Shown piece after piece: positions 57,213 to 64,000 of a stretch of 64,000 nt of DNA. The stretch's first letter is position 1. Every line of letters begins with the position of its first letter. A model generated the notes under the pieces. It made no database searches, was not told the DNA's origin, and saw only the letters and a list, made by a program, of their open reading frames with translations. Made by a program: the position numbers and the translations under genes. The stretch is from Spongiibacter pelagi (GTDB lineage: Bacteria > Pseudomonadota > Gammaproteobacteria > Pseudomonadales > Spongiibacteraceae), in assembly GCF_014705705.1 (NCBI RefSeq), contig NZ_JACXLD010000003.1, forward strand, positions 1-64,000, written 5' to 3'.

Positions 57213-58042
57213 TGTTGTTTGTTGATTAAAATTCCCGAGACTTTCATCTTCTTACCCGCTTTGCCAAACAAGAGTTCCGCTTCACTGCGAAACTGGCGTT
57301 TGGCTTTTTTCTTTCTACCGCTGATTTTTTCTATCAGCAGTGCATAAATGTCTGGAGTCAGTTCAGCTTGATGTTCTAGCAGGGCTTTTTCTAGAACGCA
57401 GTCATCATTAAATTCGCCGAGCTGGTTGCCAAGCTTGTTGAGCTTGGAAAGATATTTTTTGCTGAGTTTGGTCTCGGTCGTCATACCGAAACGAAGCTGG
57501 TACAGCCAATACTTGGCCCATTTACGCCACAAGTGGTAGGCCTCATCTTCGCGGCTTTCAATCGCTTTGTTGGCGAGCTGTCGCGCTCGTTTATAACAGT
57601 TCAGTGTGCCGTTGAGCATAAAGCCATCGTGATCGCAGGCTAAAGAGGCCCACCAACTGGTGCGCAATTCCTGAAGTTTGCTGGCGACTTCACTCATTGC
57701 TGGTGCGGTGATCGCAGATTGCTGCTGATATTTTTCGATTAGGGGTCGCAGTGCGGCTTGTTGCTCAATATCCACACCGGCGAGCTTGATAAGGTTTTGA
57801 GCGAGCACCGTACCGTCTCGGGAGCTGACAAAGCACTGGGCCAAATGCCGAACTTGCAGGTCGAGACTTTTGATTTGTTCCGGTGAGCGTTCGCCGCGAT
57901 AAAACTGTAAATAGGCGCGCAGTTGTTTGCACAAGACTCGGAAGTCGTGGATTTCATTATCAGACAACGGCTGCGGTTCGCGCAGCCGGGTGAGGAAGTA
58001 TTCGAGTTGCGGGTCAATCTTGTCGAGAATAGGATCGCTCAT
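57209..58042 (-). CDS. CHAD domain protein
   Basis: 277 residues, all helical. Conserved His and basic clusters are HDFRVLCKQLRAYLQFY, YHLWRKWAKYWLYQLRF and LGNQLGEFNDDCVLEKAL, as in CHAD (conserved histidine alpha-helical) domains, which bind polyphosphate. No CYTH/triphosphatase domain is fused. Its stop overlaps the DUF3240 stop within CTAG 57209-57212; the upstream gene is the adenosine-kinase-like protein. Confidence 0.88.
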   Translation of the reverse strand: MSDPILDKIDPQLEYFLTRLREPQPLSDNEIHDFRVLCKQLRAYLQFYRGERSPEQIKSLDLQVRHLAQCFVSSRDGTVLAQNLIKLAGVDIEQQAALRPLIEKYQQQSAITAPAMSEVASKLQELRTSWWASLACDHDGFMLNGTLNCYKRARQLANKAIESREDEAYHLWRKWAKYWLYQLRFGMTTETKLSKKYLSKLNKLGNQLGEFNDDCVLEKALLEHQAELTPDIYALLIEKISGRKKKAKRQFRSEAELLFGKAGKKMKVSGILINKQH

Positions 58043-58068
58043 TGCCCTGACTCTGGCTGTGTTCTGGG

Positions 58069-59070
58069 CTAACTTCCCAGAACGGATTGTCGAAGCGTGG
58101 TGTGGGCCGGGCCTTGCAGGCGCGGGCCGTATTGCGAAACCACTTCGGCTGCCGCGCGGCTGGCCAACTCGCCCGCTTTGCGGTAATCATAGCCATGACT
58201 GATGGCATAAAGAAAGGCACCGGCAAACATATCGCCGGCGCCATTGGTGTCTACCGCTTTAACCGCGTGGGGCGCGATTTCATGCAGGGTCTCACCGTCG
58301 AATACCAGTGCGCCTTTGGCACCCAAGGTAATGGCAAAGCTGCGGCTGACCTTTTTGATTTCAGCGATCGCGGTTTCTATCGAATCGGTGTCCGCCCAGC
58401 CCAGTGCTTCGGCTTCATTGCAGAATAGCAGGTCAACGCCGGAGCCCAGCATGTCTTTTAGGCCGTCTTTAAAGAAGCTGACCATGCCGGGATCGGAAAA
58501 GCTAAAGGCGGTTTTAACGCCGTGTTGTTCGGCGACTTCGCGGCCGCGAATGGCGGCAGCGCGGCCAGTGTCAGAGGTAACCAGATAACCTTCGGCGTAG
58601 AAATATTGCGAATCGGCCAAGGCCTGTTCGTTTAATTCCTTAATGGAAAGTTCCGCGCTAATGCCTAGGTGGGTATTCATACTGCGCTCGGCGTCTGGGC
58701 TAATCAGTACCAGGCATTTTCCGGTGATGCCGGAGTCGCGCTCGGAATCAAAGTCGGCGTCAATACCGGCGCTCTTTAATTCACTTAAAAATAGCTGGCC
58801 AAAGTCATCGTCGGCGACTTTGCAGGAGTAATATCCCTTGGCGCCAAACCAGGCGGCGGCGACAATGGAATTGCAGGCCGAGCCACCACTGGTTTGTTTG
58901 GAGTGAACCAAATGGCCTTCCAGGTGCCCCAGTAATTCCTGCTGACGGGTTTCGTCGACAAGGGTCATCAAACCTTTTTCGACGCCCATGGCGGATAATT
59001 CGTGATCATTGACTTCAATTTCAGTATCGACCAGTGCCGCGCCAATGCCGTAAACGTGATATTTTCTCAT
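58069..59070 (-). CDS. PfkB-family carbohydrate/nucleoside kinase, adenosine-kinase-like
   Basis: 333 residues: GIGAALVDTEIEV, SGGSACNSIVAAAWFGAKG, FCNEAEALGWAD, and the catalytic and anion-hole motif DTNGAGDMFAGAFLYAI. The closest family is adenosine kinase, but ribokinase-type substrates cannot be excluded. It lies just upstream of the CHAD gene and is divergent from mrcB. Confidence 0.88.
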   Translation of the reverse strand: MRKYHVYGIGAALVDTEIEVNDHELSAMGVEKGLMTLVDETRQQELLGHLEGHLVHSKQTSGGSACNSIVAAAWFGAKGYYSCKVADDDFGQLFLSELKSAGIDADFDSERDSGITGKCLVLISPDAERSMNTHLGISAELSIKELNEQALADSQYFYAEGYLVTSDTGRAAAIRGREVAEQHGVKTAFSFSDPGMVSFFKDGLKDMLGSGVDLLFCNEAEALGWADTDSIETAIAEIKKVSRSFAITLGAKGALVFDGETLHEIAPHAVKAVDTNGAGDMFAGAFLYAISHGYDYRKAGELASRAAAEVVSQYGPRLQGPAHTTLRQSVLGS

Positions 59071-59147
59071 GATATTTTTCAGCGACTCCCATTTAGCTGG
59101 GCTATTATCCCCGCTCCGTGACGTATTGCAATTCCAAGGTTTTTTGA

Positions 59148-61421
59148 ATGGCCGCTAACAAGTCTGCTCGCCGCCCGTTAATCCGCAAAAAGGCTGTTTT
59201 TTCACTGCTGTTAAAGCTGTCTCTGGTCGGCTTTGTGTTAGCGGTGGTGTTTTTTGCTTGGTGCGATGCGCAAGTTCGCGGGGCATTTGACGAGCAGCGC
59301 TATGATCAGCCGGCAAAGGTTTATGCGCGCCCCTTGGTGTTGGCTAGCGGTGCAGTGCTAACTGCGTATGAGCTGGAACGAGAGCTGGGCGAGTTGGGCT
59401 ATCGGCGCAGTCAATTAATGGCCGAAGCGGGCAGCTATAACCGGACTGGCGATCATTTTTCAATTTATTTACGCAGCTTTGCCTTTGCCGACGGCGTTCG
59501 TCCGGCGCGCCGGGTTGAATTAGACATGGGCGCGACCACGGTGGCGGTGGTGCGTGATCAAAACGGGCGGCGCATTTCCGAAGATCAACTTGATCCCATG
59601 GTGATCGGCGGCGTTTATCCCGGACGCCACGAAGATCGTCTGATGCTGGATTTAGATGAAACGCCACGGATGCTGTTGGAAAGTCTGTTATTGGTTGAAG
59701 ACCATAATTTCTACCAGCACCACGGCATTTCTCCGCGCGCTATTCTGCGGGCGACATTAGTTAACCTCAAAGCCGGCCGCACGGTGCAGGGCGGTAGTAC
59801 CTTGACCCAGCAGCTGGTGAAAAACGCCTTGCTCACCAATGAGCGCAGTCTGTGGCGCAAAATGAAAGAGGCGGCTATGTCGCTGTTGACTGAGGTGCAC
59901 TATAGCAAAGAGCGGATTCTTGAAGCTTACTTGAACGAGGTGTATCTGGGGCAGGAGGGTAATCGCGCGATTCACGGTTTTGGCTTGGCGGCGCGACATT
60001 ATTTTAACCGCCCGATCAACGAGCTGGATTTAGGCCAAATTGCAATGCTGGTGGGCTTGGTCAAAGGCCCGTCTTACTATGATCCTTGGCGACATCCGGC
60101 CCGCGCCGAAGCGCGTCGTAATACTGTGCTGAATGAATTGGCCGAGCGCGGTTGGTTGACAGACGATCAGTTGAGCGCGTGGCATAAACAGCCGCTGGGT
60201 TTGGCAAAAACTTCCGCTTTGGATGGTGTTTTTCCGGCTTATGTGGATTTGGTGCGCCGGCAATTGAGCCGGGATTATGAGCGCCGAGATCTACAAACCA
60301 AGGGCCTACGGATTTTTACCCCCTTCGATCCGACCTTGCAGCGCCGTGCTGAAGTGGCGGCTAAGCGCGGTATGGATCAGCTGGGCGAGCGGGGCAAAGG
60401 CTTGGAGTTGGCGTTTGTTGCTACCCGGATCGACAGCGGTGATGTGGTGGCGGTAATAGGTGGTCGCAGTCCGAAATATGCCGGGTTTAACCGTGCGCTG
60501 GATGCCTTGCGCCCCATTGGGTCGCTGGCTAAACCGGCAGTTTATCTCGCGGCGTTAACCCATCCTCGGGAATATACTTTGCTGACGCCACTGCGCGATG
60601 AGCCAGTGTCAGTGCCCAATGCCGATGGCAGTTTGTGGCAGCCGCAAAATTATGAAAAAGAGGCGCACGGTCGAGTGCCGCTTATGACAGCGTTGGCGCA
60701 ATCCTATAATTTGGCCACGGCCAATCTGGGCTTGGATTTGGGCTTGGCTGAAGTTATGGATATGTTCAAGCGTCTGGGTATTCAACGTCCTCTATTGGAG
60801 GTGCCTTCTATGCTGCTGGGTTCGGCGGAGTTGGCGCCGATCGAAGTGGCGGGTATGTACCAGACGATTGCCGCGGGGGGGCGGTACACCTCTTTGCGTA
60901 CCATTTATGCCATTAGCGATGCCGAGGGTAATTTGTTGGCACGCTACCCTCAGCAGCCGCGTCAGGTGGTTGATCCTGCGCCGGTGCATCTTCTGCAATA
61001 CGCGATGTCGGAAACCATGCGCAGTGGCACTGGCAAAACGGCCTATCAGGTATTGGCCAAGGATTATCGCGTGGCGGGGAAAACCGGTACCAGTAACCGA
61101 ACGCGGGATTCTTGGTTTGCCGGTTTTGCGGGCGACTATATGGCGGTGGTTTGGGTCGGCGCGGATGATTATAAGCCTACCGGCCTAACTGGCGCACAGG
61201 GAGCCTTGAAAGTGTGGCGGCAGTTTATGGCTGAGGCTAGCTCAGAGCCCTTACGTGCGGCGCCGGTAGATCATATTGAATATGTCTGGGCGAATTCAGT
61301 AACGGGTGAACGCAGTCAATCCTATTGTGCAAACGCGAAGTACATGCCGTTTATTGAGGGCAGCGAGCCGCGCCGCGATGATAGCTGCAGTGCGGCAGAG
61401 AAGAGTTGGTTTAATTGGTAG
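59148..61421 (+). CDS. mrcB: Bifunctional penicillin-binding protein 1B
   Basis: 757 residues. A short cytoplasmic head and one membrane helix (about 20-42). The UB2H-like part is followed by glycosyltransferase motifs LVEDHNFYQHHGISPRAILRA and QGGSTLTQQLVKN, then a transpeptidase with SxxK (GSLAKPA), SxN (SYNLAT) and KTG (GKTGTSNRTRDSWFAG). It polymerises and cross-links peptidoglycan. Standard length, all catalytic boxes present. Divergent from the PfkB-type gene. Confidence 0.97.
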   Translation: MAANKSARRPLIRKKAVFSLLLKLSLVGFVLAVVFFAWCDAQVRGAFDEQRYDQPAKVYARPLVLASGAVLTAYELERELGELGYRRSQLMAEAGSYNRTGDHFSIYLRSFAFADGVRPARRVELDMGATTVAVVRDQNGRRISEDQLDPMVIGGVYPGRHEDRLMLDLDETPRMLLESLLLVEDHNFYQHHGISPRAILRATLVNLKAGRTVQGGSTLTQQLVKNALLTNERSLWRKMKEAAMSLLTEVHYSKERILEAYLNEVYLGQEGNRAIHGFGLAARHYFNRPINELDLGQIAMLVGLVKGPSYYDPWRHPARAEARRNTVLNELAERGWLTDDQLSAWHKQPLGLAKTSALDGVFPAYVDLVRRQLSRDYERRDLQTKGLRIFTPFDPTLQRRAEVAAKRGMDQLGERGKGLELAFVATRIDSGDVVAVIGGRSPKYAGFNRALDALRPIGSLAKPAVYLAALTHPREYTLLTPLRDEPVSVPNADGSLWQPQNYEKEAHGRVPLMTALAQSYNLATANLGLDLGLAEVMDMFKRLGIQRPLLEVPSMLLGSAELAPIEVAGMYQTIAAGGRYTSLRTIYAISDAEGNLLARYPQQPRQVVDPAPVHLLQYAMSETMRSGTGKTAYQVLAKDYRVAGKTGTSNRTRDSWFAGFAGDYMAVVWVGADDYKPTGLTGAQGALKVWRQFMAEASSEPLRAAPVDHIEYVWANSVTGERSQSYCANAKYMPFIEGSEPRRDDSCSAAEKSWFNW

Positions 61422-61441
61422 GGCGTTTATTGTTTACGCCC
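61421..61441. terminator. Weak hairpin between convergent mrcB and ABC genes
   Basis: GGGCGT (61421-61426) and ACGCCC (61436-61441) enclose a 9-base T-rich loop, overlapping the mrcB stop. Outer bases TGG/CCA can pair past a mismatch. There is no T-run, so this is a tentative bidirectional terminator. Confidence 0.25.
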
Positions 61442-61455
61442 ACCCATATTCCCAA

Positions 61456-62910
61456 CTAGCGTTCTTCAATCTTGGCGGTATAGCCACCTGCTTCCGACGG
61501 CACCAGCTCTAAAAACTGGTTGATACAGTCGGGAATGTCTTCGCTGCGGTGGCTCACAAATAAAATGCGGGTATCGCCCTGCGCGGCAATATGATCCACC
61601 GCGCCGAGCAGGCGCGCTTTCTGTTCGCCATCCAAGCCAATACAGGGTTCGTCGAGGATCAAAATCGGTGGAGATTTCACCATCGCCCTGGCCAGCAAAA
61701 TCATGCGTTGCTGACCGAAGGAGAGGCGATCAAAACGTTGCTCGCGCTCGTGCAAAAGATCAAAGGCATCTAACCAAGCAAGTAATTGCTGGCGTTGAGC
61801 ATCGCCGTAGTTATTGTATAAACCCACTGAATCGAACAGCCCGGAAGCGATAACATCAATCACCTTGATGCGCTTCAGGTGATTGAGCTGCAGGCTGGTA
61901 TTCAGCAAGCCAAACTTTTCTTTGATCTGCCAAATGCTCTCTCCCGAGCCGCGAGCTTTGCCAAACAGCTTAACTTGCTGTCCCCATGCCTTGTCGTTTT
62001 CGCCGCAGAGCAAACCCAATAGGGTGGACTTGCCGGCGCCGTTGGGCCCGCTGATGCAGCAATGTTGATGTGGCAGTAGTTGCCAGTTGATATTGCTGAG
62101 CACCTGTTTGCCACGGAAATTGACGCTGACGTCGTTGAGCTCAATTAAGGCTTGGTCTGCTGGCCAATTGTCGCCGCGCTTAATGGGCAGCGGTTTGCTG
62201 AAGTGCGGGCGTTGCTGCTGGGACTGCTTTGCCTCGGCGCTGCTGCAATGGCGAATGATTTTTCCGGCGTCCATGATTTGTACATCGTCGAGAGCGTCGG
62301 GAATGTCGTCGGCGTCTTTAACCAAGAGCAAGAGTGGCAGGGGCGAGGCGACCAGTTCATCCATTAATTGCCGCATTTCCTGCTGGGCGTTTTTATCCAA
62401 GCCTTCCAGTGGATTGTCGAGAATCAGCGCGGCGGGTTCACTCAGCAAGGCTCTGGCGAGCAGGGTTTTACGGCTTTCACCTGTAGAAATAAAACGAATG
62501 CCTTGGTCGAGAATATGATCGATGCCCAGACGTTTACTCAACTCGGTAAAGCGAGTGTCTTCCGGTTTATCCTGCAGAATGGCTTGGTGCACCGTGGTAC
62601 CCATATCAAAGGCATCGGCGCGGTTTTCACTGTCGTCAAAGCGGCGGTCGTGTTCCATTAATTGCCGATGCTGATCGAAAGACACCAAATAAATCTCATT
62701 GGGCGATAAATGATTGGCGTAGTGAATTTCGCCCCGGTTGGGTCGCAGTTGATCGGTGATGAGTCCGGCGAGGGTGGTTTTGCCACAGCCATTGCCACCG
62801 AGAATGGCAAGGTGTTGGCCGGCGGGCCACTCCCAGCTAAAGTCGTCGAGTACGGGATCAATTAGGTGGGCAAAGCGTAGCTGGTGCATACGCACTATGG
62901 GTTCTTGCAT
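61456..62910 (-). CDS. Double-ABC ATPase, ModF-like
   Basis: 484 residues with two ATP-binding cassettes. Cassette 1: Walker A GGNGCGKTTLAG, signature STGESRKTLLAR, Walker B LILDNPLEGLD. Cassette 2: Walker A GPNGAGKSTLLG, signature LSFGQQRMILLAR, Walker B LILDEPCIGLD. No membrane segment. Resembles ModF, a putative molybdate-related ATPase, but no modABC genes are here, so the substrate is not known. It may also be an ABC-F-like non-transport protein, though the linker typical of ABC-F is absent. Confidence 0.85.
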   Translation of the reverse strand: MQEPIVRMHQLRFAHLIDPVLDDFSWEWPAGQHLAILGGNGCGKTTLAGLITDQLRPNRGEIHYANHLSPNEIYLVSFDQHRQLMEHDRRFDDSENRADAFDMGTTVHQAILQDKPEDTRFTELSKRLGIDHILDQGIRFISTGESRKTLLARALLSEPAALILDNPLEGLDKNAQQEMRQLMDELVASPLPLLLLVKDADDIPDALDDVQIMDAGKIIRHCSSAEAKQSQQQRPHFSKPLPIKRGDNWPADQALIELNDVSVNFRGKQVLSNINWQLLPHQHCCISGPNGAGKSTLLGLLCGENDKAWGQQVKLFGKARGSGESIWQIKEKFGLLNTSLQLNHLKRIKVIDVIASGLFDSVGLYNNYGDAQRQQLLAWLDAFDLLHEREQRFDRLSFGQQRMILLARAMVKSPPILILDEPCIGLDGEQKARLLGAVDHIAAQGDTRILFVSHRSEDIPDCINQFLELVPSEAGGYTAKIEER

Positions 62911-62956
62911 TGGGTTCTCTTTACTTCTTTTTTATAACGGCTTTTCTAAAGTCAGG

Positions 62957-63829
62957 CTAGCAGCGGGGACAGGCGCGGGGGCTGAGTTTGTAGTAATCGG
63001 CGATAAACTGCCAGGCTTGTTCGGCGGTATTTACCGTGCGTACCAGCTCGACATCTTCAGGCGAGATCACGCCTTCATCGCGCAAAAATTCGAGATTGAT
63101 CGCCTTTTGCCAAAAATCATGGCCGACCAGAATAATGGGCACTCTGCGTGACTTGCCGGTTTGGATCAAGGTCAGGGCTTCGTAAAGCTCATCCATGGTG
63201 CCAAAACCGCCGGGAAAAACCACTATGGCTTTGGCGCGCAACATAAAGTGCATTTTGCGAATACCAAAGTAATGGAAGCGGAAACAGAATTCCGGACTGA
63301 TATAAGGGTTTGGTTCCTGTTCGTGGGGCAGCACAATATTTAAGCCGATTGATTTCCCGCCCGCTTCTTTTGCGCCGCGATTGGCGCCTTCCATAATGCC
63401 GGGGCCGCCGCCGGTCATCACATAGAGCTGCTCTTCGCTGGGGCACTCCAGCGAGTGTTCGGTAATCAATCGCGCAAGCTCTTGTGATTCCTGATAATAC
63501 AGGCTGTTGCGGTGTGCGCGTTTGGCGGCGCGAACGCGGGCAGGGTCGCCACTAGCCTGCGCCTGCTCGATATCCTTTTGGGCGGCTTCCGGTGACGGGA
63601 AGCGGGCGCTGCCGAAAATAACAACGGTAGATTCAATGCCGTGCTCCTGCAGGGTGACTTCCGGTTTTTGCAGTTCTAATTGAAAGCGTAAGCCGCGCAA
63701 TTCATCGCGCAGTAAAAAGTCTTGGTCTGTGTAGGCCAGCTTATACGCGGCGGGACGATTGCTCTCGTCGCGTAGATCGTCTCTTGCTGAGGGGAAATTT
63801 GCCCCATGCAGGGGGTGTTGGTCGCTCAT
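62957..63829 (-). CDS. LOG-family (TIGR00730-like) protein
   Basis: 290 residues. A ~70-residue N-terminal extension is followed by a Rossmann-like domain with VVIFGSARFPSP, MTGGGPGIMEGANRGAKEAGG and VVFPGGFGTMDELYEALTLIQ. GGGPGIMEGANRGA and PGGFGTMDE are the signature of lysine-decarboxylase-like LOG proteins that release cytokinin bases from nucleotides; bacterial members act on AMP-like nucleotides or are unassigned. Here the domain is the longer type common in gammaproteobacteria. Confidence 0.9.
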   Translation of the reverse strand: MSDQHPLHGANFPSARDDLRDESNRPAAYKLAYTDQDFLLRDELRGLRFQLELQKPEVTLQEHGIESTVVIFGSARFPSPEAAQKDIEQAQASGDPARVRAAKRAHRNSLYYQESQELARLITEHSLECPSEEQLYVMTGGGPGIMEGANRGAKEAGGKSIGLNIVLPHEQEPNPYISPEFCFRFHYFGIRKMHFMLRAKAIVVFPGGFGTMDELYEALTLIQTGKSRRVPIILVGHDFWQKAINLEFLRDEGVISPEDVELVRTVNTAEQAWQFIADYYKLSPRACPRC

Positions 63830-63912
63830 GGCTATTTCTCTAACCCATTTATTTTGTCAGTATAGTTTAGGCCCAAGTCGTGATGAATAGGTGAAAAAAC
63901 AGGAGTGTTTTA

Positions 63913-64000
63913 ATGGTTGAGCCGCTATTGGTGCTCATGGCATTTGCCATTGGTTTTATTTTCCGCCACTTGGGAATGCCGCCTCTGCTGGGTTATTTGC
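63913..64000 (+). CDS. N-terminus of a CPA2 monovalent cation:proton antiporter
   Basis: Only 29 codons are inside the window. ATG 63913 is behind AGGAG. The peptide LLVLMAFAIGFIFRHLGMPPLLGYL matches the first helix and GxPxxLGYL segment of KefB/YbaL-type CPA2 antiporters. The rest lies to the right of the window. Confidence 0.7.
   Translation, partial: MVEPLLVLMAFAIGFIFRHLGMPPLLGYL

Overview
The window looks like chromosomal DNA of a free-living gammaproteobacterium. Gene order closely follows Pseudomonas: rpsU-yqeY-dnaG-rpoD with divergent tsaD; folB-folK, cca, apaH-apaG-rsmA-pdxA-surA-lptD with divergent amgK-murU; rpe-gph-trpE-trpG-trpD-trpC; crp/vfr, osmC-like and coq7; then retS-purD-purH-fis-dusB-prmA-accC-accB-aroQ and dsbD. 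Some Pseudomonas neighbours are missing (plsY beside folB, the pyocin block between trpE and trpG), and intergenic DNA is moderate in GC. A Cellvibrionales/Spongiibacteraceae-type genus is my inference, not a demonstrated assignment.

Region by region. 1-1.3 kb is accessory: the right end of an IS21-family element abuts the last four repeats of a type I-E-like CRISPR array. A HigB/HigA-like toxin-antitoxin pair follows, then a tRNA(CAU) whose 3' end faces this block. 1.5-5.4 kb is a three-gene signalling operon: a class III nucleotide cyclase with receiver and pseudo-kinase modules, a DivK-like receiver, and a membrane histidine kinase. 5.4-10.9 kb is the macromolecular synthesis operon plus a small lipoprotein. 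10.9-24.2 kb holds housekeeping genes for tRNA modification, folate, CCA addition, Ap4A hydrolysis, rRNA methylation, PLP, outer membrane biogenesis, MurNAc recycling and the pentose phosphate pathway. 24.2-24.83 kb is a non-coding nest of hairpins and inverted repeats. 25-29 kb is the trp operon. 29-31.6 kb is an EmrAB-type drug efflux pair. 31.6-33.9 kb has crp, osmC-like, VOC and coq7.

The minus-strand block from 33.9 to 45.7 kb links the RetS-like hybrid sensor, purine synthesis, Fis/DusB, PrmA, acetyl-CoA carboxylase and AroQ. 45.8-57.2 kb has a redox and metal theme: DsbD, a PCuAC copper chaperone, a DUF2333 protein, an OmpR-type two-component system and, divergent from it, a heavy-metal RND tripartite pump with a DUF3240 partner. 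57.2-64 kb carries CHAD, adenosine-kinase-like, PBP1b, double-ABC ATPase and LOG-family genes, and the start of a CPA2 antiporter.

The least explained features are the mosaic palindromic element between gph and trpE, whose two inverted copies differ by a compensatory stem change; the cyclase/receiver/kinase operon with a non-adenylyl purine-pocket residue; and the CRISPR array interrupted by an IS21-type element beside a tRNA.
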